A DNA stretch of 64,000 nt. It comes from a virus. Position 1 is the stretch's first letter. Every line of letters begins with the position of its first letter. The position numbers and the translations under genes were made by a program. The DNA lies in IMG/VR virus record IMGVR_UViG_3300014913_000007, positions 62,001-126,000 of that record, one strand, 5' to 3'. Below are positions 1-8,163 of this stretch, in pieces. Under the pieces are notes generated by a model. The model made no database searches. It was not told the origin of the DNA and saw only the letters and a program-made list of their open reading frames with translations.

Positions 1-393
1 GAGAGAGACATAAAGCCTGAGTTCCTGGCTAGGTTAAACGGAAAATTCTACTTTCCAGATTTAAGTGATGAAACTCTAGAAAAAACAGGGAGAAGATACT
101 TAGAAATAAGAACTGAACACCTTAAACAGAATAAAATTCACTTTTCATACCCTGATGCCTTACCTGAGGTAGTTCTAGAACGCTGTAGTACAGCGAACCC
201 AAAGGGATTTCATGCTAGAGAGTTAAACAATTATATAGAATCTGAAATAATACAGAAGTTAGGTAACTATATGATTAGATCGGAGCTTACAGGGAAACGT
301 AATGTATCCATAGGGTTATCTGTAACACCTACTGGTTACACTTTTAGGAAGAAAGCTAAGAAAGTAGAGAAAAGAACTAAAAAGAAAGATTGA
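1..393 (+). CDS. ClpA/ClpB-type AAA+ ATPase, C-terminal part (partial)
   Basis: The frame is open from the first base, so the start lies outside the window; 130 residues are visible. The opening ERDIKPEFLARLNG matches the sensor-2 side of Clp/Hsp100 ATPases (family pattern: PEFLNRID), where the Arg pair contacts nucleotide. NPKGFHARELNNYIESEI lies where Clp proteins have the GARPLKRAI segment. A Lys-rich tail precedes the TGA stop. The family unfolds substrates for disaggregation or for the ClpP protease. A ClpP-like gene lies at 4610-5227 on the other strand, so a phage-encoded pair is possible but inferred. The Walker motifs are not visible here. Confidence 0.7.
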   Translation, partial: ERDIKPEFLARLNGKFYFPDLSDETLEKTGRRYLEIRTEHLKQNKIHFSYPDALPEVVLERCSTANPKGFHARELNNYIESEIIQKLGNYMIRSELTGKRNVSIGLSVTPTGYTFRKKAKKVEKRTKKKD

Positions 394-418
394 AAATAAC
401 CTCAACCTGTGGTATAAT
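390..418 (+). promoter_or_regulatory. Sigma70-like promoter for the gene at 447
   Basis: TTGAAA at 390-395, 17-base spacer, TATAAT at 413-418. It overlaps the stop of the ClpA/B-like gene. The transcript would have a short leader containing the GGAG ribosome site at about 436-439 before ATG 447. Confidence 0.7.
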
Positions 419-446
419 ATACTTATAATTAATGTAGGAGTCAATT

Positions 447-1211
447 ATGCCATATATACTACCAGAAGATAGAAAAAAATTCGATAAGACTATTCTAAAG
501 TTAGCTAAGAAGTTACGAAAATTCAAAGGCAAGGAGAAGTACACTAGAACTTCCAGTGTAATCTTAGACACGTTCTTGCAGTTTTACAATTACCAGTTTC
601 GCTATGCAGACATAAATGAAATTATGGGTGTACTTACATGCGCTCTAGAAGAGTGGATGCGAAGGAAGGACGGGGTTGAAGGTTATACAGATAATTCAAC
701 TGTGTTCGGAGAGGCTTTAATACCTTACGGAGGTGAATACGACTTAATTGAAGAACTTTCTGATTTGCTGAAATGTAACACATCACTATCAGGAACAGCT
801 GGAAATTTCAACTACTGTATAACAAAGCTTCTTACTGAAGTGTTTTCACCTCTTGACAAATTAACTGCAGTAGATCGTGAGGAAGTACCTAGTATACTAG
901 CTACAGTACGTGGATTTTTCTATGACAATTATGCAATACCCTACGAAGATACTAAGGTAGATATGAATGGAGATGTATTTTATTCCAAGGAAAAAAGGTC
1001 AGTAAAAAAGAAAATTCAAAAAGAATTTAAACAGCAAGTAGAAGAGAATCTAGGTAAACAGATAGAATTATGCGGTGAGGCTTTTAGAGACGTAGATCTG
1101 GACGAAATTGATGAGCCTGATCCCACCTGGAAAGATATAGCCATTATTTTAGGCTCTACTATTTTCTTAGCTGGATTAGTAACTATGTCAATTCTTAACG
1201 CAGTATTTTAA
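447..1211 (+). CDS. Hypothetical protein with C-terminal membrane segment
   Basis: 254 residues, not recognised. ATG 447 follows a GGAG ribosome site and a good promoter. Most of the protein is a soluble, mixed-charge helical region. The last 25 residues (IAIILGSTIFLAGLVTMSIL) form one clear transmembrane helix, so this is probably a tail-anchored inner-membrane protein with its bulk in the cytoplasm. The next gene begins 14 bases after the stop, so the two are probably co-transcribed. Function unknown. Confidence 0.75.
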   Translation: MPYILPEDRKKFDKTILKLAKKLRKFKGKEKYTRTSSVILDTFLQFYNYQFRYADINEIMGVLTCALEEWMRRKDGVEGYTDNSTVFGEALIPYGGEYDLIEELSDLLKCNTSLSGTAGNFNYCITKLLTEVFSPLDKLTAVDREEVPSILATVRGFFYDNYAIPYEDTKVDMNGDVFYSKEKRSVKKKIQKEFKQQVEENLGKQIELCGEAFRDVDLDEIDEPDPTWKDIAIILGSTIFLAGLVTMSILNAVF

Positions 1212-1224
1212 TTACCGAAGTATA

Positions 1225-1515
1225 ATGAATAAAAAGCAAATAGAAAAACACATTAAATTCGCTCAACGGTATGGTGGAAATCCTATAACTGCATCTGGAA
1301 TATTACCTAAGAACGGCAGATTTTATGGATTAGATCCTGCATATGAACTACCTGAGCCTACTACAAAAACACATAAAGAACAACAACTGGAAAACATAGA
1401 GGGAACCTTTCAAGAAGTTGAAAATTTTGAGAGTAAACTACGTAGAGATGCTACTAAAAAGGCAAATAAAACTATTTTAGATTCAATTGTAGGTAGTATA
1501 ACAACTAGTGAATAA
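1225..1515 (+). CDS. Hypothetical protein
   Basis: 96 residues, not recognised. The second half (about residues 45-80) is strongly charged and helical. The gene overlaps the next one by 8 bases, which suggests translational coupling. No clear ribosome site precedes the ATG. Its position between a membrane protein and another short gene gives no functional clue. Confidence 0.6.
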   Translation: MNKKQIEKHIKFAQRYGGNPITASGILPKNGRFYGLDPAYELPEPTTKTHKEQQLENIEGTFQEVENFESKLRRDATKKANKTILDSIVGSITTSE

Positions 1516-1825
1516 AGTAAAACAATTAGAAGAAATAGAAAACACATTTAAGGAGATAGATGCAGTACTAGATCCTAATAAGTCTTTAGTATCTAACAGT
1601 GACTTTCTCACTATGCAGCAACTAAACGCAACTATATCAAATTATGACTCTGGTATTAGTCTAGATACTAATAATGTAATTACTAACAGAATGGAACCGG
1701 AGGAATTTGTGCTCCCAAATGTTAGGCCAGCCTGCCCAATAACTGGTCAAATGTATGTTGATCCAGGTCTTGATGAGTTGTGGATCTATATGTACTCTGA
1801 ATGGAAAAAGGTCAATCTTAGTTGA
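1508..1825 (+). CDS. Hypothetical protein, GTG start, possible structural protein
   Basis: 105 residues starting at a GTG that lies inside the end of the preceding gene (8-base overlap). The N-terminus looks helical. The C-terminus contains PACPITGQMYVDPGLDELWIY, a short Cys-Pro-Thr-Gly, Asp-Pro-Gly, Leu-Trp pattern suggestive of a compact beta domain seen on phage virion proteins; that parallel is from memory and weak. It ends in TGA, inside the -35 box of the next promoter. Confidence 0.55.
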   Translation: MNKVKQLEEIENTFKEIDAVLDPNKSLVSNSDFLTMQQLNATISNYDSGISLDTNNVITNRMEPEEFVLPNVRPACPITGQMYVDPGLDELWIYMYSEWKKVNLS

Positions 1826-1850
1826 CATTCAATGTAATATAGGTTAAAAT
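1822..1850 (+). promoter_or_regulatory. Strong promoter placing the start site at ATG 1857
   Basis: TTGACA at 1822-1827, 17-base spacer, TAAAAT at 1845-1850. Only six bases separate the -10 box from ATG 1857, so transcription should begin at or next to the start codon and give a leaderless message. Confidence 0.7.
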
Positions 1851-1856
1851 ACAATT

Positions 1857-2027
1857 ATGGGAAAAAATAAAATACCACTAGATAAACAAATTGATACATG
1901 CAATAGAAGAATTCAAGGACATTTAAATAATCCTAATTCTAATCCAGAAAGATTATTTAGATTGCTTGAAAGACTCGCTAAATTAGAAAATCTCGTACCT
2001 AAAGGAAGTAAGAAGAAAAAGAAGTAG
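1857..2027 (+). CDS. Small basic protein (56 aa), probably leaderless
   Basis: 56 residues beginning MGKNKIPLDKQIDTCNRRIQG and ending in a Lys-rich tail (KGSKKKKK). The central part is helical and Leu-rich. There is no ribosome site because the promoter -10 box ends six bases before the ATG. Not recognised; the basic tail would suit nucleic acid binding, but that is inference. The stop at 2027 lies just before the convergent gene ending at 2036. Confidence 0.6.
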   Translation: MGKNKIPLDKQIDTCNRRIQGHLNNPNSNPERLFRLLERLAKLENLVPKGSKKKKK

Positions 2028-2035
2028 GTTCTTCC

Positions 2036-2335
2036 CTACTTCTGTTCTAAAATTTCTTTTAGCTTATTTCTTATATATTCCTGAGTTAAACCATAATCTA
2101 GGTTTAAGTGCATACATGCATACTGAAAGCTCATTATCAATGGGTCTTCAACTTCTGGTACGATGAGCCATTCTAGAGATTCCCTTCTCTCTACACTACT
2201 CTCTAAGTCAGCTACTGCCCTCTCTATCATGGCTTTTAGTAGTCTCTTTTCTCCACAGAAATCAGCACAATTATTCTCTATATTAATAGTCTCTACTGAG
2301 AACTTACTGTTAGATTTAGATCCTGTATTAAACAT
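2036..2335 (-). CDS. Small helical phage protein
   Basis: 99 residues; AAGGAG lies a few bases upstream of the ATG. The pattern CGEKRLLKAMIERAVADL, then EWL, then FQYACMHLNLD and IRNKLKEI resembles a widespread small phage protein in which an Ala/Leu-rich helix, a Trp-containing turn and a Cys-containing helix precede an IR..L end. The role of that group is not known to me with confidence; a DNA-binding or regulatory role is possible. The spacer upstream contains a pentanucleotide repeat. Confidence 0.6.
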   Translation of the reverse strand: MFNTGSKSNSKFSVETINIENNCADFCGEKRLLKAMIERAVADLESSVERRESLEWLIVPEVEDPLIMSFQYACMHLNLDYGLTQEYIRNKLKEILEQK

Positions 2336-2350
2336 ACTGCTCCTTGCAAC

Positions 2351-2382
2351 TAAATTAAATTAAATTAAATTAAATTAAATTA
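2351..2382. repeat. Pentanucleotide tandem repeat (TAAAT, six copies)
   Basis: Six perfect TAAAT units followed by TA. The repeat overlaps the TAA stop of the metallophosphoesterase gene and forms the spacer before the next minus-strand gene (2335). It is prone to slippage, which would change intergenic spacing without altering either protein much. Confidence 0.9.
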
Positions 2383-3229
2383 CCTCATAAGTTACCGTTC
2401 CATCCTCTATTAATTCTAGGTTGAACCCACTCGGTTTTCCATAGTCAGCATAACATACTAAACATGGGAAGCCCCTCATCATATTCTCTTTACCAAAGTG
2501 TGTATGACCAGACACTATGAGTCTCACTTCTCTCATCTTTGTTAATGTATCTCCTGCAGTTAAATTGTAGAAATATGGAGTACCTAAATTCCAACCATGA
2601 TCCTTCCAGGTTATAGTTTCAGGGAGTATGGGCATATGTGTAAATACAGCTACATGTTCTGAATCCTTATCCATTAAGCCATCTTGTATTCTTTCAACTA
2701 GTGCTTCTACTCTTTCATTAGCAAAATCTATATTACTTTTAGATAGTTTAACATAGTCGGAGTCTTTGGTTCCGTCTTTAATATTTGCAGCATAGTATGC
2801 ATCTGGTAAAAGCTTTATAACTCCTTCATGTTCCCTTTTTGCACTGTAATCATACCAAATTATACTTCCGGTTAATAACCAGTTATTTAATTTAAAATTT
2901 TCCTGCTCTAAATATATGCATTTACACTCTTCACATATTCTAGGTATCTCAGTATAAAAAGCCTCATCAGTGGTTGAAGTCTTTCTCCAATTGGTGCTCC
3001 AGATATCGTGATTACCTGAGACTACTAAAACTGGAGTGTCTGGAAAATACTTGTCTTTTATAAGTTTTAAAGCTTTTTTAAAAGAGTTTTTACCATGGGA
3101 CAGATCTCCACCGATTACAAAAGCTTCAGGATTCCTTAACTGAGCTTTCACCATGAAGTCATCAAAGGCTGTAGCGTCAAACCTAGGTCCTAATATATGT
3201 ATATCAGATGTAAAAACTATATTACTCAT
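2375..3229 (-). CDS. Calcineurin-like metallophosphoesterase
   Basis: 284 residues with the five metal-binding blocks in order: SDIH near the N-terminus, GGDLS at about 40, GNHDIW at about 72, FTHMP at about 200 and SGHTHFG at about 241. These bind a two-metal centre that hydrolyses phosphomonoesters or phosphodiesters. The substrate cannot be told from sequence; phage relatives act on nucleotides, proteins or nucleic acid ends. The start overlaps the end of the lipoprotein gene by eight bases, so the two form one transcription unit. Confidence 0.85.
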   Translation of the reverse strand: MSNIVFTSDIHILGPRFDATAFDDFMVKAQLRNPEAFVIGGDLSHGKNSFKKALKLIKDKYFPDTPVLVVSGNHDIWSTNWRKTSTTDEAFYTEIPRICEECKCIYLEQENFKLNNWLLTGSIIWYDYSAKREHEGVIKLLPDAYYAANIKDGTKDSDYVKLSKSNIDFANERVEALVERIQDGLMDKDSEHVAVFTHMPILPETITWKDHGWNLGTPYFYNLTAGDTLTKMREVRLIVSGHTHFGKENMMRGFPCLVCYADYGKPSGFNLELIEDGTVTYEVI

Positions 3230-3497
3230 CTTCAGTTAAAACTCCAAAAACATCATTTATTAACAACCCACTATTTGTATGTTTTATAAGTACTAATCTA
3301 TCCTCATCATAGATAAATAATTCCCACCCATCTCTCAGTAATATCTGAAATTTCTGAACCTTATCTGGCTCATTTAATTTACGCTGTTCCTTCATCAAGT
3401 CTAAGTAGCTAGGCGAAATCTCCTCTAGTAATGGGCTTAAAGTAGCACAACCTGAGAAAAATATAAATATAAATATTAAAAAAGCTAATCTATACAT
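3222..3497 (-). CDS. Small predicted lipoprotein
   Basis: 91 residues starting MYRLAFLIFIFIFFSGCATL: a short charged start, a hydrophobic stretch and a lipobox (FSGC), the signature for lipid attachment at Cys17 after signal peptidase II. The mature part is about 75 residues with no recognised fold. A TATAAT lies three bases before the ATG, but the spacing to a possible -35 box is poor. It is probably membrane-anchored and may be a spanin-like or superinfection-exclusion lipoprotein; neither is demonstrated. Confidence 0.65.
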   Translation of the reverse strand: MYRLAFLIFIFIFFSGCATLSPLLEEISPSYLDLMKEQRKLNEPDKVQKFQILLRDGWELFIYDEDRLVLIKHTNSGLLINDVFGVLTEDE

Positions 3498-3614
3498 AAT
3501 ATTATATCCAAACTATTCGTACCAAAGTAAATGGTTAAATTGGGGGTTTCCTGAAAAATCCTTTAACCAGTTAGTTATTTCTAAAGTTGTAATAAACATT
3601 AAATAACCCTACAG

Positions 3615-3932
3615 TTAGTTACCAGCAGACTTTTTCAATAAATCTTTAGCGTCATCTTTTAACATTTCAGATAGAGCCGTGATTAATTTAATCTGCCTCT
3701 CTACTTCTTCCCAATCCTCATATTGGAAAGCCACGTCCAACCTTCTGTACATACTATCCTGCTTCTCTACTATCTCCTCATACTGATCAAACCTGCTTAT
3801 CCAGTCTCCATGATTAGTTGTATTCATTTTACCTTTGGCTTGCTTAACGGCTGACCTAAGCCCCTCTAGTGAGCTTTTTAGGTAATTGTATATATATGTT
3901 TCTAAAATTTCCCTTTGTTTTTTAGTAGTCAT
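3615..3932 (-). CDS. Hypothetical helical protein
   Basis: 105 residues, strongly helical, with a charged heptad-like pattern through about residues 10-90. A clear AGGAG ribosome site precedes the ATG. Gaps of about 110 bases on both sides suggest it is a stand-alone gene. No family recognised. Confidence 0.65.
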   Translation of the reverse strand: MTTKKQREILETYIYNYLKSSLEGLRSAVKQAKGKMNTTNHGDWISRFDQYEEIVEKQDSMYRRLDVAFQYEDWEEVERQIKLITALSEMLKDDAKDLLKKSAGN

Positions 3933-4039
3933 TTACTTCTCCTTATTTAAACTATCGGCAGTATGTCTAATTTTCTTTAGTAAAACTTTAAAGTTATATA
4001 AAAATACTTGTATTTCTTAATAAAATCTATGAAATATTC

Positions 4040-4609
4040 TTAGTTATTTAACTCCTTTATTAAAAATTTAAACACCTTTATTCCCAATTTCACGTCATTT
4101 AAAGCTATATGTAGGTCTCCAGAGGTGCAAATTTTAAGAGAACTTGCTACACTTTCAAGTGAGAATTCTGCGATCTCCTTCCCGGTTTTATACATGTAAA
4201 GCTCTATCAAGGAAGTTATATCAATGAACCTATAATTAAACCGTATCTCAGGCTCCCTAGCTCTTCTGAGAAACATAAAATCCAACATTAAGTTGTACCC
4301 GACCCAGATATAATCTCCCTCTGGGAGCCATTCTCGAAGGCTTTTAACTGCTTCCTCAGGAGGGCTACCAAGTTCTAGAAGCTCCTTACATATTTTTACC
4401 TTCTTCAATGCTCCAGGATGTGCATTAGCTAAAACAGAATCTGAAGACTCTCCTGACCTTACTCCTACATTAATACTAAAAGTGTCTACTATACCAAAAT
4501 TCTTTGGATCACATTTTATAGCAGCAATTTCAATAAGTTGGTTTCTTACTGGATCTGGTCCAGTCATCTCACAATCTAGAAATATAAGAGGACACTTAAA
4601 ATTTTGCAA
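4040..4609 (-). CDS. DEDDh 3'-5' exonuclease, oligoribonuclease/RNase T-like
   Basis: 189 residues. The exonuclease I block is FLDCEMTG (Asp and Glu near residues 12-14), followed by QLIEIAAI; a later block is YNLMLDFMFLR and the end block HIALNDVKLG supplies His and Asp. This is the DnaQ/RNase T fold that removes nucleotides from 3' ends. The start is TTG, chosen because the first in-frame Met lies inside the catalytic motif and AGGAG lies at the right distance upstream. It starts directly at the end of the ClpP-like gene. Substrate (short RNA, tRNA ends or DNA) is undetermined. Confidence 0.8.
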   Translation of the reverse strand: MQNFKCPLIFLDCEMTGPDPVRNQLIEIAAIKCDPKNFGIVDTFSINVGVRSGESSDSVLANAHPGALKKVKICKELLELGSPPEEAVKSLREWLPEGDYIWVGYNLMLDFMFLRRAREPEIRFNYRFIDITSLIELYMYKTGKEIAEFSLESVASSLKICTSGDLHIALNDVKLGIKVFKFLIKELNN

Positions 4610-5227
4610 CTACGCTCCTAAAAACTCCATATCAACAGATACATTTACCTTCATAGTAGGTATACCTATTTTATCTATTAAACCTAGTTTTTTGGCTTGT
4701 TTACTAGTTAAATACCAATTAGTATTACCTCTTTCTTTTAACTTATCAAAAAAGTATTTACGATCCAAAGCACAATTAACAGCTAATATTTTGTATAATT
4801 CTTTTTTCAATCTTTCTGAATTTTCTACAGATACTTTCATATCTTCTACTTTTCCAATAGTTCCAGCACTAGCATCATGTACCATTATGGTGCAATTTGA
4901 ATCTGCAAATCTGTATCCAGGGGTACCACTACTCAGTAAAACTGCTCCACAACTCATGGCTTTACATAATCCGACTGTTGCTACTGGTTTTGAACTTCTC
5001 TCGATTAGAGATAACATTCCCATGAGTGTATATATTTGCCCTCCTGGGCTATCTATTAATATAGGAATAATAGGTTGATCCGGGTTGGACTCTGCCCTAT
5101 CAAACTTCTCTCTAAATATTTCAAAAGACCTGGAATTAAAATCAGTAACATTAATTACTGTAGGCATATCGAATAAGTCTGATTTTCTATAATTTATAGA
5201 GTTGTCTACTTCAGTTATGATCTTCAT
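4610..5227 (-). CDS. ClpP-like serine protease
   Basis: 205 residues of the S14 fold. ILIDSPGGQIYTLMGML matches the family segment that forms the oxyanion region, Ser92 in KAMSCGAVLLSSG is the expected nucleophile and His117 in IMVHDASAG the base. The end segment TSKQAKKLGLIDKIG matches the family C-terminal EA..LGLID block. In phages such proteins act as prohead proteases or as true Clp proteases. Here the gene lies among metabolic genes rather than beside a capsid or portal gene, which favours an intracellular proteolysis role (inference). Confidence 0.85.
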   Translation of the reverse strand: MKIITEVDNSINYRKSDLFDMPTVINVTDFNSRSFEIFREKFDRAESNPDQPIIPILIDSPGGQIYTLMGMLSLIERSSKPVATVGLCKAMSCGAVLLSSGTPGYRFADSNCTIMVHDASAGTIGKVEDMKVSVENSERLKKELYKILAVNCALDRKYFFDKLKERGNTNWYLTSKQAKKLGLIDKIGIPTMKVNVSVDMEFLGA

Positions 5228-5251
5228 GTAATTCCTTAAAGATTAACAAAA

Positions 5252-5728
5252 TTAAGCTAACAGGTCCCAGAAATTATCCTCTAATGTTTTGGCACATTCT
5301 GGATCCAAATCTTCCATATGTTCAATTAAATGTTCATGAAGGGTTTTAAGTGCTAACCTAGATTCCTTCTTTACTTTTATCAGCTTCCCTCCTTCCATTC
5401 TAGCTCTGTGTTTGGCTTTTGCAGTTTCTTCACATAACTTACATCTGTCTTCTTCTAGTTTCCAAACCTTATGTAGTTCCTTACTATATCGCTTTTCAGT
5501 CCATTCTAGTGATTTTCTGGTTTCTTTATGCTCACTACGCTCTCTATCTAATGCTCTTTGTAGATCACGTATGTTCTTTTTTGAATTTTTCTTATAGGCT
5601 GTGAGTGCTTTCAATCTAATCTCAATGTGTATTAGGTAGTTAATCACTAAAGCTAAATCTTTAGACTTCCAAGGTGACTTGTTCAAGATTTCGGTTAAAT
5701 AAGAAATAGAACTTTTTAAATCTAACAT
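5252..5728 (-). CDS. Hypothetical coiled-coil protein
   Basis: 158 residues from the ATG at 5728 (MLDLKSS), preferred because AAGGAG lies six bases upstream and an upstream ATG at 5764 would overlap the preceding gene. Residues of roughly 40-130 are rich in Lys, Arg and Glu with heptad spacing (NIRDLQRALDRERSEHKETRKSLEW), indicating a long coiled coil. Two Cys occur in RCKLCEE. Not recognised. It lies between the MazG-like and ClpP-like genes in one apparent operon. Confidence 0.6.
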   Translation of the reverse strand: MLDLKSSISYLTEILNKSPWKSKDLALVINYLIHIEIRLKALTAYKKNSKKNIRDLQRALDRERSEHKETRKSLEWTEKRYSKELHKVWKLEEDRCKLCEETAKAKHRARMEGGKLIKVKKESRLALKTLHEHLIEHMEDLDPECAKTLEDNFWDLLA

Positions 5729-5738
5729 ATCCTTCTCC

Positions 5739-6161
5739 TTACTTACCTTTAAGACTTTCAGCAAAAGCTTTACTTTCTGCTTCTTTTTTAGCTTCCTCTT
5801 TAGCTTCCTTATTTTTATCTAGGAATTCTCTAAGCCTTTTAAGTTTGAATTCTTTGACCTTTTCTATGGCCTCTTCACCAAGTGCTCTCTTAACCTGTTC
5901 TAGCATAATAAGACAGTCTGCAACTTCTTCTGCGACCTCTTCAATTTTACCTTTTCCGACTACAAAGCGATTTATAGAGGCTGCAAGCTCACATGACTCT
6001 TCAGCTGTTACTAGCAATTGAGTTTCTACTCCCCAAAGTATTAAACACTCTTCATAGATGTCCTTAGGCTCAGAGCAACATCTTCCAGCGCAAGAACCAC
6101 AATTCTCAGGTCCACATTCTTCTGAACAACTACCACCATCTTTATCATTTTTACATGACAT
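5739..6161 (-). CDS. MazG-like NTP pyrophosphatase domain protein with Cys-rich N-terminus
   Basis: 140 residues. ETQLLVTAEESCELAASINRF and later EEVAEEVADCLIML give the E..EE and E..D metal-binding pairs of the all-alpha NTP pyrophosphatase (MazG-like) fold, which hydrolyses NTPs to NMPs. The first 30 residues hold eight Cys (SCSEECGPENCGSCAGRCC), an unusual extension that may bind metal. AGGAG precedes the ATG. Phage MazG-like enzymes cleanse nucleotides or alter alarmone levels; the substrate here is unknown. Confidence 0.7.
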   Translation of the reverse strand: MSCKNDKDGGSCSEECGPENCGSCAGRCCSEPKDIYEECLILWGVETQLLVTAEESCELAASINRFVVGKGKIEEVAEEVADCLIMLEQVKRALGEEAIEKVKEFKLKRLREFLDKNKEAKEEAKKEAESKAFAESLKGK

Positions 6162-6219
6162 ATACTGTCTCCTATTTTAAATATACGATTAGAATATCAA
6201 AATTCTAGTAAAATTACAA

Positions 6220-7254
6220 CTACTTTAAGTTCATTAATTGCTTTAAATACTCTTTCTTAACTATCCTATAATTCCGTTTGCTTGGATGTTGACGCTTAAC
6301 TGTATCTAATCCTTGAAATTCATGTCTCCACACATACACATCTAAACCTTTCTTACGTGCTTTTCGTATTATCTTTTTTGTTTCTTTGAAACTACTCACA
6401 TGACTTCCCTTATACCAATCTTCCCTAGTTAAATCCTGTCCTGGGAAGTTAAAATAGTCTCCATCAAAGGATACTATATCTCCCTTACTCACTAGTTTAA
6501 GGTGTCTAATATCAATTGTATGTATTTCACGTTTAAAATTAGAATATCCATATGGAATATCCCCCACATTATTTCTTGCAAAAACTACATTACTACTATC
6601 TTTAAAAACTGATTTCAAGATCCTTGCTTTTTGTTTTACTACTTCCCACTTTCCACCATCATTATCCTCTAAGGATATTGTAAGAGTAAATGTCATTTCT
6701 GGATATGGATCTACAAACTCACTTTTTATGCCCTTCAACCACTTTCTGTATTTTAATCTTGTTTTTCTATTATTTACAAAAGAATCTTCTAATTCCCTGA
6801 CATTCATATTTTTGCAAAAGGATGCTAAATTCATTGTGCGTATTCTAGGTGGTCTACATGCTCCACAAAGTGTGTATATTTCTATATGTACACTCCTGCC
6901 TTCTTCTAAAAACATACTCATTAACTTGTAGTAGTTTATAGGATCTGCTCCAAAAGCATTCTTACCGTATAAGAGTGCAAAAGTCGGTCTATCTGATTCT
7001 CTTAAAATTTCATAGGCATCTTCTACCGGAAAATTTTTATGTAATAAGGCCAATATGGCTAAACCTCTTCTACCATACTTATATTTCCTATCCAGATTTA
7101 ATGGGACTTCAGATCCAGGTCCCTGTAATGTAGTGATATTAGTATTGAGAGTATAAGACCTTGAATTGATTGAGCTGTCTGCATATTTACTGTTAAATAT
7201 CGAGTAACTGGAGAATACTAGAATTATTAATATAATTGCATATAATTTCTTCAT
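6220..7254 (-). CDS. Exported hypothetical protein, probably leaderless
   Basis: 344 residues. An N-terminal Lys pair and hydrophobic stretch (KLYAIILIILVFSSYSIF) form a signal peptide or anchor. No family is certain. The C-terminal part has alternating strand-helix segments such as SKGDIVSFDGDYFNFPG and KKIIRKARKKGLDVYVWRHEF that recall a TIM-barrel glycoside hydrolase, a weak impression only. There is no ribosome site: the promoter at 7261-7289 places the -10 box six bases before the ATG. Confidence 0.6.
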   Translation of the reverse strand: MKKLYAIILIILVFSSYSIFNSKYADSSINSRSYTLNTNITTLQGPGSEVPLNLDRKYKYGRRGLAILALLHKNFPVEDAYEILRESDRPTFALLYGKNAFGADPINYYKLMSMFLEEGRSVHIEIYTLCGACRPPRIRTMNLASFCKNMNVRELEDSFVNNRKTRLKYRKWLKGIKSEFVDPYPEMTFTLTISLEDNDGGKWEVVKQKARILKSVFKDSSNVVFARNNVGDIPYGYSNFKREIHTIDIRHLKLVSKGDIVSFDGDYFNFPGQDLTREDWYKGSHVSSFKETKKIIRKARKKGLDVYVWRHEFQGLDTVKRQHPSKRNYRIVKKEYLKQLMNLK

Positions 7255-7260
7255 ATATTA

Positions 7261-7289
7261 ATAGTATCATAATAATATTTTCTTGTAAA
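7261..7289 (-). promoter_or_regulatory. Promoter giving a leaderless transcript of 6220-7254
   Basis: On the minus strand, TTTACA (7289-7284), 17-base spacer, TACTAT (7266-7261), then six bases to ATG 7254. Confidence 0.65.
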
Positions 7290-7307
7290 GAGTATACCAG
7301 AGTACTC

Positions 7308-7344
7308 TGGGACATTTTCAAAAGTTGCTTCCAAAATTTTTTAA
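7308..7344. repeat. Intergenic repeat element, copy 1
   Basis: About 37 bases beginning TGGGACATTT and ending CCAAAATTTTTTA, closely matching 9981-10017. In both places it lies just after one minus-strand gene and just before the promoter of the next. The nearby palindrome CCAGAGTACTCTGG overlaps its left end. Confidence 0.7.
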
Positions 7345-7382
7345 GAAAAAACGCTAGTAGTAAATTAATACAAACTAACGTT
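7345..7382 (-). terminator. Rho-independent terminator of 7419-8075
   Basis: On the minus strand, AACGTTAGT pairs with ACTAGCGTT (nine base pairs with one wobble) around a 15-base loop, followed by six Ts. Confidence 0.75.
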
Positions 7383-7418
7383 AAAATTTTAGCTTAAACT
7401 TTGTTAAGGTTTAGTTTA

Positions 7419-8075
7419 CTAAGATAAGTCTCCTACTGCAGACCAGGTATCAGTATCCACCTTAACAAGTGAAAACATTGAGTATTTTTCAGTAGTTGTA
7501 TACTCGTTAGCTGCACTCTGAATAACTACTCCTACACCTGAAGTCATAGTCACTGCACCATCTCCTAGTTGTCTTATCATATATTGGGATCCTACTGGCA
7601 AAGTTACAGATGAGTTAGCAGGTATTGTTAGAGTAATTGGACTACTATTGTCTAAATCTATTTGATTACTCATATCTGATGCTTGAAGGGTATAACCTGT
7701 AGTAGTTACTACATTAATATCTATAATATTCATGCTATTAGTCAAAGCTACTAAGTTTTGGTCTATGCTTAAAAGTGTTTCATATACATTGGTTCCAGTT
7801 ATAACTGTAAAAGCTGAATCGTCAACTGCAATATCTAAACTGTCTGCTGGAATGTTTTGTAATTGTACGTCAATCTCTTCTAAAATACTCTGTACCTCAG
7901 ATCCAGATAGTACTGTGAAAGTAGAATTATCTACACTAACAATTTCTGCACTAGTTAATATTCCAGAGATTACTGTACTTCTCCGAAGTATTCCAGCTGT
8001 ATCATATAGATCATCTTCTATCTTCCTTACTAATGATTCAGGTCTTACCTGTGGATCTACCTTGTAGTTACTCAT
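7419..8075 (-). CDS. Virion-type protein with shared MSNYKVDPQ N-terminal tag and fibre-like C-terminal domain
   Basis: 218 residues from the Met at 8075; an upstream Met at 8096 is rejected because two other proteins (17396-17671 and 26241-27794) begin with the same MSNYKVDPQ and GGAG lies nine bases before this ATG. The middle has two related segments (STFTVLSGSEVQSILEEID and SAFTVITGTNVYETLLSID). The C-terminal 80 residues (ITLTIPANSSVTLPVGSQY, then QLGDGAVTM) match a small beta domain common at phage fibre ends. Probably a virion surface protein. Confidence 0.7.
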   Translation of the reverse strand: MSNYKVDPQVRPESLVRKIEDDLYDTAGILRRSTVISGILTSAEIVSVDNSTFTVLSGSEVQSILEEIDVQLQNIPADSLDIAVDDSAFTVITGTNVYETLLSIDQNLVALTNSMNIIDINVVTTTGYTLQASDMSNQIDLDNSSPITLTIPANSSVTLPVGSQYMIRQLGDGAVTMTSGVGVVIQSAANEYTTTEKYSMFSLVKVDTDTWSAVGDLS

Positions 8076-8163
8076 GGGGAGGGTCTCCGCTAACAATTAT
8101 TTTCGTATACAAACTATAAATAGTACAAACCAGTATACTAAAATACCTTTATATAAAGTACAT

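Noticed and set aside
8075-8096. Start at 8096 for the tagged gene
   Set aside because: The tag comparison and GGAG spacing support 8075.
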